Position numbers and translations under genes: made by a program. From the NCBI GenBank assembly GCA_030046135.1, contig JASIEC010000024.1:1-6158 (forward strand): a stretch of DNA of 6,158 bases, read 5' to 3'. Origin of the DNA: Thermoplasmata archaeon. Its GTDB lineage: Archaea > Thermoplasmatota > Thermoplasmata > Lutacidiplasmatales > UBA184. Positions 1-5,973 of the stretch are shown here, in pieces (the first letter of the stretch is position 1; each line of letters opens with the position of its first letter). The notes beneath the pieces were generated by a model that was not told the origin of the DNA, searched no databases, and was given only the letters and a program-made list of their open reading frames with translations.

Positions 1-1362
1 ACCCCCTCCCCGGAGTTCCTCGACAAGGTCGCGCGTCTGCGGCAGGTGCTCCCCGATCGGGTGCGCGCGGTCGCCGCCGCGAGGTCGAGCCCGCTCGTCC
101 GGGCCGTCGTGGCGGGGAGCGCCGCCCGCGGGACGTTCCTCTCGGACCGGCTCGACATCGATCTGTTCCTGCTGTTCCCGCCCGAACTCTCGCGCGAGCG
201 GTTGAAGGACGAAGGGCTCGCGATCGGCCGGGAGGTCCTCGAGAACCCCGAGATGCGCTACGCCGAACATCCGTACCTGCGGGGCAAGTTCGAGGGGTTC
301 GCGGTCGACGCGGTCCCCGGGTTCGCGATCGCCGATCCGTCCCACCCGCTCTCCCCGGTCGACCGAACCCCGTTCCACCAGGAGTACCTTGCCGCGCGCG
401 AGACCCCCGAGCTGGTCTCGCAGGTCCGCCTCGCGAAGCAGTTCCTCCGGGGGCTCGGGATCTACGGCTCGGAGGCTCGCACGGAGGGGCTGTCGGGGTA
501 TCTGGTCGAGCTCCTCGTCCTCCGGTTCGGCTCGTTCCGCGGGCTGTGCCGCGCCGCGCGCGCCTGGCGGATCCCCGCCGACCTCGCGGAGCCGGGGAAG
601 GAACCCCCGCGGCTTCCCGAGGAGGTGGCGCTCGTCCTGGCGGACCCCGTCGACCCCCATCGCAACGTCGCGAGCGCCCTGTCCCGGCGCAACCTCGGGA
701 TCCTCATCGTCGGCGCCGGGGCCTATCTCGACCGCCCGTCCGAGGCATGGTTCGAGCTCCGGGTCCCGGCCCCGCTCGACCGCGCCGAGGCGCTCCGGCA
801 GGTGGCGGAACGGGACACCCACGTGGCGATCGTCGGGCTCCCGCGACCGGAGCTCGTCGACGACACTCTCTACCCGCAGGTCCGGAAGGCGGAGCGGGCG
901 ATCGCCGACGAGATGGCCCGCTCGGGGTTCGAGGTCCTCGGGAGCGCGAGCGCCGCCGACTCACACCGCGTGGTCGTCGCGCTCGAAGTCGCCCAGGTCC
1001 TTCGCTCGGCGGTCCACCTCCGCTCAGGACCCCCCGCCGGGATCGATCGGGTCGGGCAGTTCCTCGAGAAGTGGACCGGGCCCGAGGCTCCGACGCTCCA
1101 GGGTCCGTACGTGCGATCGGACGGTAGCCTCGGGGTCGAGACAAAGTGGGAGATCCGCGATCTCGAGTCGGCGATCGTCGCGGCCCTGCCTCGCCTCTCG
1201 TTCGGGAAGAACCTCACGCCCGCGGACCCGTCCGCGATCGAGGTGCGATCCCTCGACGCTGCCGCCGAGGGCCCGGCCCTGTCGGAAGCCCTCCGAGGGC
1301 TGCTCGCGAAGCACCTGCCCTGGCTCGAGGCGACGGCGGCCCGGCTCAGCCGACGACGTTGA
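1..1362 (+). CDS. cca: CCA tRNA nucleotidyltransferase, archaeal class I (5' end outside window)
   Basis: This enzyme adds or repairs the 3'-terminal CCA of tRNAs in the cytoplasm, using CTP and ATP without a nucleic-acid template. The frame is open from base 1, giving 453 residues before the TGA. A GTG at 46 is a possible internal start, but the preceding residues (EFLDKVARLRQVL) look like the family's N-terminal helix, so I treat the gene as truncated by the window edge, probably by only a few residues. Numbering from base 1, the nucleotidyltransferase signature GSAARGT lies near 39-45, followed by the metal-binding carboxylates in DIDLFLLFP (Asp52, Asp54) and a third in VDAVP (Asp103). VDRTPFH near 120-126 and the downstream IYGSE and SGYLVELL segments match the archaeal poly(A) polymerase-like core. 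DPVDPHRNVA and DDTLYPQ further along are also typical. The length fits the archaeal family (about 440-450). The 3' end overlaps the convergent minus-strand membrane-protein gene by 17 bases. Confidence 0.93.
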   Translation, partial: TPSPEFLDKVARLRQVLPDRVRAVAAARSSPLVRAVVAGSAARGTFLSDRLDIDLFLLFPPELSRERLKDEGLAIGREVLENPEMRYAEHPYLRGKFEGFAVDAVPGFAIADPSHPLSPVDRTPFHQEYLAARETPELVSQVRLAKQFLRGLGIYGSEARTEGLSGYLVELLVLRFGSFRGLCRAARAWRIPADLAEPGKEPPRLPEEVALVLADPVDPHRNVASALSRRNLGILIVGAGAYLDRPSEAWFELRVPAPLDRAEALRQVAERDTHVAIVGLPRPELVDDTLYPQVRKAERAIADEMARSGFEVLGSASAADSHRVVVALEVAQVLRSAVHLRSGPPAGIDRVGQFLEKWTGPEAPTLQGPYVRSDGSLGVETKWEIRDLESAIVAALPRLSFGKNLTPADPSAIEVRSLDAAAEGPALSEALRGLLAKHLPWLEATAARLSRRR

Positions 1363-1702
1363 CGAGCACGAACCAGATCGCGATCCAGCCGAAGAACACG
1401 AGCGCGAGGAGGCCGGCCCAGTCGGCCTTCGTGTAGAGGTCGGACCGCACCCGGAGCCGCCCGATCAGGGTGGGGCTGAGGACCAGGACGAGCAGGCCGA
1501 TGGGGAACGGGACGTCCCACGGGAGGTGCTCCGACGTCGCCGCCCAGGACATCGCGCCGAGGAGGAGGGCGATCCCGCTCGCGAGCACGAGCGCCCCCAT
1601 CAGCTCGAACTCCTTCGTGACGAACTTCTTCTCGTCGAACTCGGGGAACTCGAAGGCGGCCTCCTTCGTCTCCTCGGGCTTCTGGCGGACCTTCTTCGCC
1701 AC
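1346..1702 (-). CDS. Small integral membrane protein of unknown function, three predicted helices
   Basis: I do not recognise this 118-residue protein. It has a charged, lysine- and glutamate-rich N-terminal region (residues 1-32), then three hydrophobic stretches long enough to span a membrane at about 34-54, 64-81 and 95-117. A basic loop containing GRLRVRSDLYTK (81-92) separates the second and third. It has no cleavable signal peptide and no cysteines or obvious catalytic motif. The start is GTG at 1702, supported by a good Shine-Dalgarno sequence 7 bases upstream and only 3 bases after the lipA stop, so it is very likely co-translated with lipA. Good reading-frame character (charged tail, clean helices, Shine-Dalgarno) makes it a real gene rather than a shadow. 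It could be a small accessory membrane subunit or a lineage-specific protein. Nothing in its sequence ties it directly to lipoate. Confidence 0.75.
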   Translation of the reverse strand: MAKKVRQKPEETKEAAFEFPEFDEKKFVTKEFELMGALVLASGIALLLGAMSWAATSEHLPWDVPFPIGLLVLVLSPTLIGRLRVRSDLYTKADWAGLLALVFFGWIAIWFVLVNVVG

Positions 1703-1705
1703 CGC

Positions 1706-2650
1706 TCAGCCTCCCCGCGCCCGGCGGGCGGCTCGGAACAGCTCCTCCGCGCGGTAGGAGCTCCGGACGAGCGGGCCGGCCTCGACGCCCGAGAACCCGA
1801 GGCCGAGCGATGCGTCCCTCCAGGCCGAGAATTCCTCCGGGGGAACGTAGCGCGCCACCGGGTGATGCGCCGGCGACGGCCGGAGGTACTGGCCCATCGT
1901 CAGGAGATCGACCGAGGCGCGGCGGAGGTCCCGAAGCGCCTCCTCGACCTCCTCGCTCGACTCGCCCGTCCCGAGCATCAGCGAGCTCTTCGTCACGAGG
2001 CCGGGGCCGCCGATCTCCCGGGCCCGCGCGAGGAGCTCGAGCGACCGGTCGTAACCCGCCCGGCGATCGCGGAGCTCGGGGCTGAGCCGGCGCACGGTCT
2101 CGAGGTTGTGGGCGAGGACGTCCGGGGCCGATTCAACCACGCTCGCGAGCGCCGCCCGGGAGCCGCCGAGGTCGCCGATCAGGAGCTCGACGAGGGTGGG
2201 CGGGCTCTCCCCGCGGATCCTCCGGACCGTCTCGGCGAGAAGGGCGGCCCCCCCGTCGGAGAGGTCGTCGCGGCACACCTGCGTGAGGACCACGTACCGA
2301 AGGCCCCAACGGCGGACCGCCTCGGCGACGCGGGCCGGCTCCGTGGAGTCGACCTCCCCTCGCGGCCAGCGCGTTGTGACGGCGCAGAACGAGCAGCGGC
2401 GTGTGCAGTCGGTGCCGAGCAGGAGGAGCGTCGCCGCCCCGGCGGACCAGCACTCGGGGAGGTTCGGGCACCGCGCCTCCCGGCAGACGGTCCCGAGGCG
2501 GAGCTCGTCGAGGAGCCCGCGGACCTCGGGATACGCCGGGCCCCGCGGGGGCCGGACCCGGATCCAGGCGGGGAGCCGGTCGGGCTGGACCGTCGGACCG
2601 AGGGCCGTCGCCGAGGACGACACGGGCGCGGACGACGGAAGCAGCACCAT
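1706..2650 (-). CDS. lipA: Lipoyl synthase (radical SAM)
   Basis: LipA inserts two sulfur atoms at C6 and C8 of a protein-bound octanoyl group, making the lipoyl cofactor of 2-oxoacid dehydrogenases and the glycine cleavage H protein. The 314-residue product carries both iron-sulfur cluster motifs. The auxiliary cluster motif CX4CX5C is Cys56, Cys61 and Cys67 (REARCPNLPEC region). The radical-SAM CX3CX2C is Cys82, Cys86 and Cys89 (CTRRCSFC). Other family signatures are RDDLSDGGA (127-135), HNLETV (181-186), KSSLMLGTGE (221-230), MGQYLRPS (252-259) and the C-terminal RSSY (297-300), whose serine ligates the auxiliary cluster. The position usually occupied by Asp or Ala in T-x-V-D-R-D-D-L is Cys126 here. 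The first 25 residues or so are low-complexity and may be a lineage extension. The ATG at 2650 shares one base with the upstream Orc-family stop (TAATG), indicating translational coupling. No octanoyltransferase or lipoate ligase gene is in the window. Confidence 0.94.
   Translation of the reverse strand: MVLLPSSAPVSSSATALGPTVQPDRLPAWIRVRPPRGPAYPEVRGLLDELRLGTVCREARCPNLPECWSAGAATLLLLGTDCTRRCSFCAVTTRWPRGEVDSTEPARVAEAVRRWGLRYVVLTQVCRDDLSDGGAALLAETVRRIRGESPPTLVELLIGDLGGSRAALASVVESAPDVLAHNLETVRRLSPELRDRRAGYDRSLELLARAREIGGPGLVTKSSLMLGTGESSEEVEEALRDLRRASVDLLTMGQYLRPSPAHHPVARYVPPEEFSAWRDASLGLGFSGVEAGPLVRSSYRAEELFRAARRARGG
1710..1716 (-). promoter_or_regulatory. Shine-Dalgarno sequence for the small membrane-protein gene
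   Basis: On the minus strand GGGGAGG lies 7 bases before the GTG at 1702 and complements the anti-Shine-Dalgarno end of 16S rRNA. It sits inside the last codons of lipA. It is the clearest ribosome binding site I can see in the minus-strand cluster, and it decides the GTG start of the downstream gene. Confidence 0.65.
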
Positions 2651-3807
2651 TACCCTTTCGAGGAGCGGGCGAGGCCGAGCCGCTCCTCGAGCAGGGTCGC
2701 GAGGTACGACGCGGGCAGCTCGTCCATCGCCACCTGGCTCGACTCTCCCGAGCCGGCCGCCTCGAGGGTCACGAGGCCGTCGCGCTCGAGCTCCTTGAGC
2801 GTCCTCCAGAACGTGGTGCGGCTCATCGGCGAGCCCCCCAGCTCCTCGAGCAGGGCCGCGTGGCTGGAGCGGAGCTTCTGGCTCGCGACCGAGGAGCGCT
2901 TGCCCTTGAGACTCCGCGAGATCGCGAGGAGGACCCCGAGCTCGTTCGTCGAGAGGCTCTCGAGCTGCGTCTCGGTGACGGTCGGCAAGAGCGATCCCTT
3001 GCCGCGGCGAACGTGCTCGGAGGTGACCTCGCTCTCCCCGGCGTCCTCGGCGGACCGGGCGGCGTTGAGGAGGAGCTCGAGCGCGAACCGGGCGTCGCCG
3101 CCCCGCCCCGCCACCCGCGCGATCTGCCCGAGGATTTCGCGGGAGACGCTCCCGGGGCGCAGGGCGATCTCCGCCCGCGCCGCGAGGATCTCGGTGAGGT
3201 CCTCCTGGTCGTACGGGGCCAAGGCGAGCCGCCGTGTCACGCCGAAGCTCGAGCGGCTCGCGGCGTCGAGGTACGGGAGGAGGTCCTCGGCGGCGACGAG
3301 GACGAGCGAGATCGACCCGAGCTCGACCTCTCGCGAGCGCGACAGCAGGTAGACGAGCTTCGTCCCCTGTTTCACCAGCGCCGCCGCCTCGTCGAGCAGG
3401 ATCAGATGGTGCGCCGGAGCGCGTCGCAACCCCTGCTCGAACACGTCGAGCATCTCGGAGAGGCCGTAGCCACGGTCGGGGAGCGAGGTCCCGACGCTCC
3501 GGAGGAGGTCGAGCATCACGGTTCGGTCGCTCGCCCGGCGCCAGCAGTTGACGTACGTCGCGCGGACGGGAAGGTCCCGGAGGCGGCCGCCACGCTCGAG
3601 GTCGTCCGCGAGGCGCCGAGCGATCGCGGTCTTCCCGCTCCCGATCCCCCCGGTGAGGAGGAGGTGGTACGGGAGGCCCCGACCGAGGGCCTCTCGGTAC
3701 CGCCGGTAGAGCAGCTGGAGCTCGGTGTCCCGCCGGACGAGCTTCGGCGGCACGAACGACGGCTCGAGCGTCTCCTCGTGGAGGAGGATCCGGGTCGGCG
3801 GGGTCAT
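2650..3807 (-). CDS. cdc6: Orc1/Cdc6-family AAA+ ATPase, divergent
   Basis: Archaeal Orc1/Cdc6 proteins bind replication origins and load the MCM helicase in an ATP-dependent way. The 385-residue product has an N-terminal VPPKLVRRDTEL segment (19-30), Walker A GGIGSGKT (53-60), Walker B LILLDE (135-140), a YLLSR segment (153-157) and sensor 2 GGDARFAL (236-243, Arg240). A C-terminal winged-helix domain covers about 280-350, with SRTTFWRTLKELERDGLV as the recognition region. The length fits the family. Three positions look unusual: Walker B is DEAAAL rather than the common DE-I/V-D; the sensor 1 region reads VAAED where an Asn is normal; and the usual DPRVxSS is DAASRSS. I chose ATG at 3807 because homology begins just after it. 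The in-frame extension to 3876 would overlap tmk and is low-complexity. It may be an initiator or a diverged paralogue. It is 28 bases downstream of tmk and coupled to lipA. Confidence 0.88.
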   Translation of the reverse strand: MTPPTRILLHEETLEPSFVPPKLVRRDTELQLLYRRYREALGRGLPYHLLLTGGIGSGKTAIARRLADDLERGGRLRDLPVRATYVNCWRRASDRTVMLDLLRSVGTSLPDRGYGLSEMLDVFEQGLRRAPAHHLILLDEAAALVKQGTKLVYLLSRSREVELGSISLVLVAAEDLLPYLDAASRSSFGVTRRLALAPYDQEDLTEILAARAEIALRPGSVSREILGQIARVAGRGGDARFALELLLNAARSAEDAGESEVTSEHVRRGKGSLLPTVTETQLESLSTNELGVLLAISRSLKGKRSSVASQKLRSSHAALLEELGGSPMSRTTFWRTLKELERDGLVTLEAAGSGESSQVAMDELPASYLATLLEERLGLARSSKG

Positions 3808-3834
3808 CGCGGGCGCGGGTGGCCGAAGGAGGCG

Positions 3835-3840
3835 TTTATC
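3835..3840 (-). promoter_or_regulatory. Weak TATA-like element before the Orc-family gene
   Basis: On the minus strand GATAAA overlaps the tmk TAA stop, and its centre is about 30 bases upstream of the ATG at 3807. A TATA box here would place the transcription start a few bases before the ATG, giving a nearly leaderless mRNA. GGGGAAGAC just upstream is purine-rich, as a TFB recognition element tends to be. The match to the archaeal TATA consensus is poor and the gene can also be read from the tbp promoter, so this is a candidate only. Confidence 0.3.
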
Positions 3841-4477
3841 GTCTTCCCCTTGGGGCCCCGCCCGGGAGCCGGCCACGGGGGCGGAGCGCGAGACGCGCGA
3901 GCGCCCGTTCGAGGAGCTCGCGGGGGGAGGCGCGGGCGTCGAGCACGATCCATCGATGGCGCCGGGCGAGGGTGCGGTACGACCGCGCGACCCGTTCGAG
4001 CGTGCGCCGACGCTCGAGCGGCTCTCGCACCGAACCCCTCCGGCCGAGCCGCGCGAGCGCGGCCGACGCCGGGAGGTCCAGGAGCACGACGCGGTCGGGG
4101 GCGATCGCCGAGGTCGCTTCGATCGCCTCGAGCCGGCGGCGATCGGCGGGAGGCAGCGCGCTCCCCTGGTAGGCGAGGGTCGAGAAGTAGCTCCGATCCT
4201 GGACGACGAGATCGTAGCGGTCGAGGTCCCTCGCGACCGCCGGGCGCGCCAGGAACCGGTCGACCGTGAAGTAGATCGCCCCCGTCCAAGGGTCGCCCAC
4301 GCTGGCGGACTGCGCGATCGCGCCGAGCCGTCGGTCGGCCGGCTCGCGACGAACCCGGGTCGCGAGTCCCCGGCGCCGGGCCGCGGCCGCGAGCCCCCGG
4401 ACGAAGGTGGACTTCCCCGAGCCGTCGATCCCCTCGATCGCGACGAGGACCCCGCGCCGGCCCCGGGGGGGGTTCAC
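3836..4477 (-). CDS. tmk: Thymidylate kinase (dTMP kinase)
   Basis: Tmk phosphorylates dTMP to dTDP with ATP, a required step in dTTP supply. The 213-residue product has the P-loop GIDGSGKST (16-24) following LVAIE, an REP motif (44-46) in the substrate-binding region, YFTVDRF (69-75) where the family has the dTMP-contacting DR, DRSYFSTLAYQG (94-105), VLLDLP (131-136), and an arginine-rich lid at about 146-168. The length is normal. The usual DRY is DRS here, with a Tyr immediately after. The last 16 residues or so are rich in Arg, Gly and Pro and look like a lineage tail. The reading frame runs open further upstream, but that part lies inside the hydrolase gene. I chose GTG at 4477 because it overlaps the preceding stop as GTGA, 9 codons before the first conserved strand. 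A related P-loop nucleotide kinase is possible but less likely. Confidence 0.9.
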   Translation of the reverse strand: MNPPRGRRGVLVAIEGIDGSGKSTFVRGLAAAARRRGLATRVRREPADRRLGAIAQSASVGDPWTGAIYFTVDRFLARPAVARDLDRYDLVVQDRSYFSTLAYQGSALPPADRRRLEAIEATSAIAPDRVVLLDLPASAALARLGRRGSVREPLERRRTLERVARSYRTLARRHRWIVLDARASPRELLERALARLALRPRGRLPGGAPRGRR

Positions 4478-5346
4478 GGAGCGCCCCCGGCGTCGACCTC
4501 GGGTCGCCACCCGTAGACCTTCTCGATCGACTCCGAGAACGGCACCCAGAGCCGATCCGGGGATCCCCCCGGTGCCTCGGCGATCTGCTTCGCCCGGCGG
4601 GGGACGGTCGCCAGGTCGAGCACCGCCCCGGGTCGCGCTGGGTCGTCGAGGTAATCGGTCTCGAGGAACCACGGCGCCGGCTCGTGGAGGACGCCGTGCA
4701 CCGTCTCCCGCCGAGCGAGGTACGACCGGGCGATCCCCGACGAGGAGGACGGTCCGATCGGGGCGCGGGCGTAGTGCTTCACGACCTTCGCGGGCGCCAC
4801 CCCCGCGCTCGCCGCCTCGGCGGCGAGCTCCCGGAGACCCGCTTCGTCCAGATCGGCCGAGTGGACGACCACGGGACATCCCACGTCTCGAGCGACCTCG
4901 AGCGCGTGTCGGAAGACCCGGGTCGCCGCCCCCCGGATCGCCTCGGGGACCTCGAAGTGGGGGCGGCCCACCTCGCCGAGCGCGACCGCCCGACGCTCGC
5001 GGATCCAGCGGCCGGCGAGATCGAGAGCCTGCTCCTGGAGCTCCACAGCTGCCTCGAGGCCGAGCAGCCGCTCGGCGGCGATGAGGTCGACGGGATACGG
5101 CGCGAGAACGGAGTAGGCCACCACTGACGTCTCGTCGCCGACCCTCTTCGCGAGGGCCTCCGTGGTCTCGAACTGCCGACGATACTCCTCGACCGATCGG
5201 GGGACGTTCGGCCCGTAGTTCTGTGTCGCGACGAACAGGTGCGTCCCGCCCGCCGCCCGGAACCTCTCCGCCGCGCGAACTCCGTCGCCGGACGGCGAGA
5301 GATGACAGTGGTGGTCGACGACGGGGAGGCCGCGGGGGAGCGGCAC
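4474..5346 (-). CDS. TatD-like metal-dependent TIM-barrel hydrolase (COG1099 type)
   Basis: This is a predicted metal-dependent hydrolase of the amidohydrolase/TatD fold, in the archaeal group usually annotated as COG1099; its substrate is not known. TatD relatives include nucleases, but this group has not, as far as I know, been assigned a reaction. The 290-residue product shows a full set of likely metal ligands in order: His13 and His15 in DHHCHLSPSG (11-20), Glu125 in LGEVGRPH (123-130), His162 in VVHSAD, His191 in VKHYA, and Asp231 in ETDYLDDPARPGAV (229-242). TVPRR (247-251) and a terminal EKVYGW are also typical of the group. I chose GTG at 5346, ten codons before the first metal-binding strand, 23 bases after the tbp stop; no Shine-Dalgarno sequence is clear there. 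The stop overlaps the tmk start (GTGA). The upstream in-frame extension lies inside tbp and is a shadow. Confidence 0.88.
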   Translation of the reverse strand: MPLPRGLPVVDHHCHLSPSGDGVRAAERFRAAGGTHLFVATQNYGPNVPRSVEEYRRQFETTEALAKRVGDETSVVAYSVLAPYPVDLIAAERLLGLEAAVELQEQALDLAGRWIRERRAVALGEVGRPHFEVPEAIRGAATRVFRHALEVARDVGCPVVVHSADLDEAGLRELAAEAASAGVAPAKVVKHYARAPIGPSSSSGIARSYLARRETVHGVLHEPAPWFLETDYLDDPARPGAVLDLATVPRRAKQIAEAPGGSPDRLWVPFSESIEKVYGWRPEVDAGGAP

Positions 5347-5369
5347 GGGGTCCGGGCCCGGCGCGGAGC

Positions 5370-5918
5370 CTACCTCAGGAGGCCCGCGCCCTGGAGCTCC
5401 TTCGTGATCTTCTTGACCGCGACCTCGACGTCGGACGGCTTGCGCGCTCCCGTGCAGACGAGCTTGCCGCTTCCGAAGAGCAGCACGACGACGCGGGGCT
5501 CGTCGATCCGGCAGACGAGCCCCGGGAACTGCTCGGGCTCGTACTCCACGCGGTCGAGACCGAGCGTCACCGCGATCGCGTTGAGGTTGATCTCGCTCTC
5601 GAGGTCCGAGCTCGCGACGATGTTCTGGACCTCGATCTTGGGGTGGAGGTTGATCTTCTGCCCGCCCTTGCGGATCTGCTGCGCGACGGTGCTGATCGAC
5701 TCCTCCACCTCGTGCATGCTCTTCGCTCCGGTGCAGACGACCTTCCCCGACCGGAAGAGAAGGATCGCCGTTTTCGGCTGTTTCAGCCGATAGATGAGGC
5801 CCGGGAACTGCTCGGGCTCGTACTCGGCCCCGTCCAGGCCGAGGGCGATCGACTGGAGATCGAGTTCGTCCCCGAGCGAGGTCGAAGCCACGACGTTCTC
5901 GATCCGGATCTTGACCAA
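5370..5918 (-). CDS. tbp: TATA-box binding protein (TBP)
   Basis: TBP binds and bends the promoter TATA box and, with TFB, recruits archaeal RNA polymerase. The 182-residue product is two direct repeats of about 90 residues. NVVASTSLGDELDL (8-21) is matched by NIVASSDLESEINL (99-112). YEPEQFPGLIYR (33-44) is matched by YEPEQFPGLVCR (126-137), and LLFRSGKVVCTGA (53-65) by LLFGSGKLVCTGA (146-158). The four DNA-intercalating phenylalanines are expected at Phe38, Phe55, Phe131 and Phe148. The protein ends at GLLR without the acidic tail found on many archaeal TBPs. The start is TTG at 5918: homology begins at once, no ATG is nearby, and a consensus TATA box is centred about 25 bases upstream, so the mRNA is probably leaderless. 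It is the first gene of the six-gene minus-strand cluster. Confidence 0.96.
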   Translation of the reverse strand: MVKIRIENVVASTSLGDELDLQSIALGLDGAEYEPEQFPGLIYRLKQPKTAILLFRSGKVVCTGAKSMHEVEESISTVAQQIRKGGQKINLHPKIEVQNIVASSDLESEINLNAIAVTLGLDRVEYEPEQFPGLVCRIDEPRVVVLLFGSGKLVCTGARKPSDVEVAVKKITKELQGAGLLR

Positions 5919-5939
5919 GCGAATCCCCGGTCGCGGGAG

Positions 5940-5947
5940 TATTTAAA
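5940..5947 (-). promoter_or_regulatory. Proximal TATA box of tbp
   Basis: On the minus strand the sequence is TTTAAATA, a strong archaeal TATA box. Its centre is about 25 bases from the first base of the TTG at 5918, which puts the expected transcription start on or next to the start codon. It stands out as AT-rich in an otherwise GC-rich region. It probably drives tbp and the genes behind it. Confidence 0.75.
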
Positions 5948-5951
5948 CCGC

Positions 5952-5959
5952 TATTTAAG
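5952..5959 (-). promoter_or_regulatory. Distal TATA-like box of tbp
   Basis: On the minus strand CTTAAATA repeats seven of eight bases of the proximal box, exactly 12 bases further upstream. Used as a promoter, it would start transcription near 5930 and give a leader of about 12 bases with no Shine-Dalgarno sequence. It could be a second promoter, part of a TFB contact region for the proximal box, or a second TBP site for autoregulation. Confidence 0.5.
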
Positions 5960-5973
5960 CAATTTGTAGAGGA

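Noticed and set aside
389..3352. A 987-codon open frame on the plus strand
   Set aside because: It is low-complexity (Ser/Arg-, then Glu/Arg-rich), crosses cca and runs antisense to the membrane protein, lipA and the Orc-family gene. Long stop-free shadow frames are expected in GC-rich DNA.
3808..3876. N-terminal extension of the Orc-family protein by 23 residues
   Set aside because: It would overlap the end of tmk, its residues do not resemble the family, and the TATA-like spacing and homology both favour the ATG at 3807.
2401..4269. A 622-codon open frame on the plus strand
   Set aside because: It is antisense to lipA, the Orc-family gene and tmk, all of which have clear family motifs; its translation has no recognisable domain.
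4478..4879. Long N-terminal extension of Tmk
   Set aside because: It is Arg/Gly/Pro-rich, lies entirely inside the hydrolase gene in another frame, and precedes the normal start of the kinase fold; the GTGA overlap gives a better start.
5774..5790. Perfect 7-base inverted repeat (TCGGCTG/CAGCCGA) with a 3-base loop
   Set aside because: It lies within tbp codons for a conserved protein segment and has no T-tract or matching partner site, so it is most simply explained by codon choice.
5223..5969. A 248-codon open frame on the plus strand opposite tbp
   Set aside because: Its Leu/Asp-rich repeats are just the mirror of the two TBP repeats on the other strand. It has no start signals of its own.
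5940..5970. AT-rich patch considered as a replication origin because an Orc-family gene is nearby
   Set aside because: It is only about 30 bases long, is accounted for by the tbp TATA boxes, and I see no origin-recognition-box repeats around it or next to the Orc-family gene.
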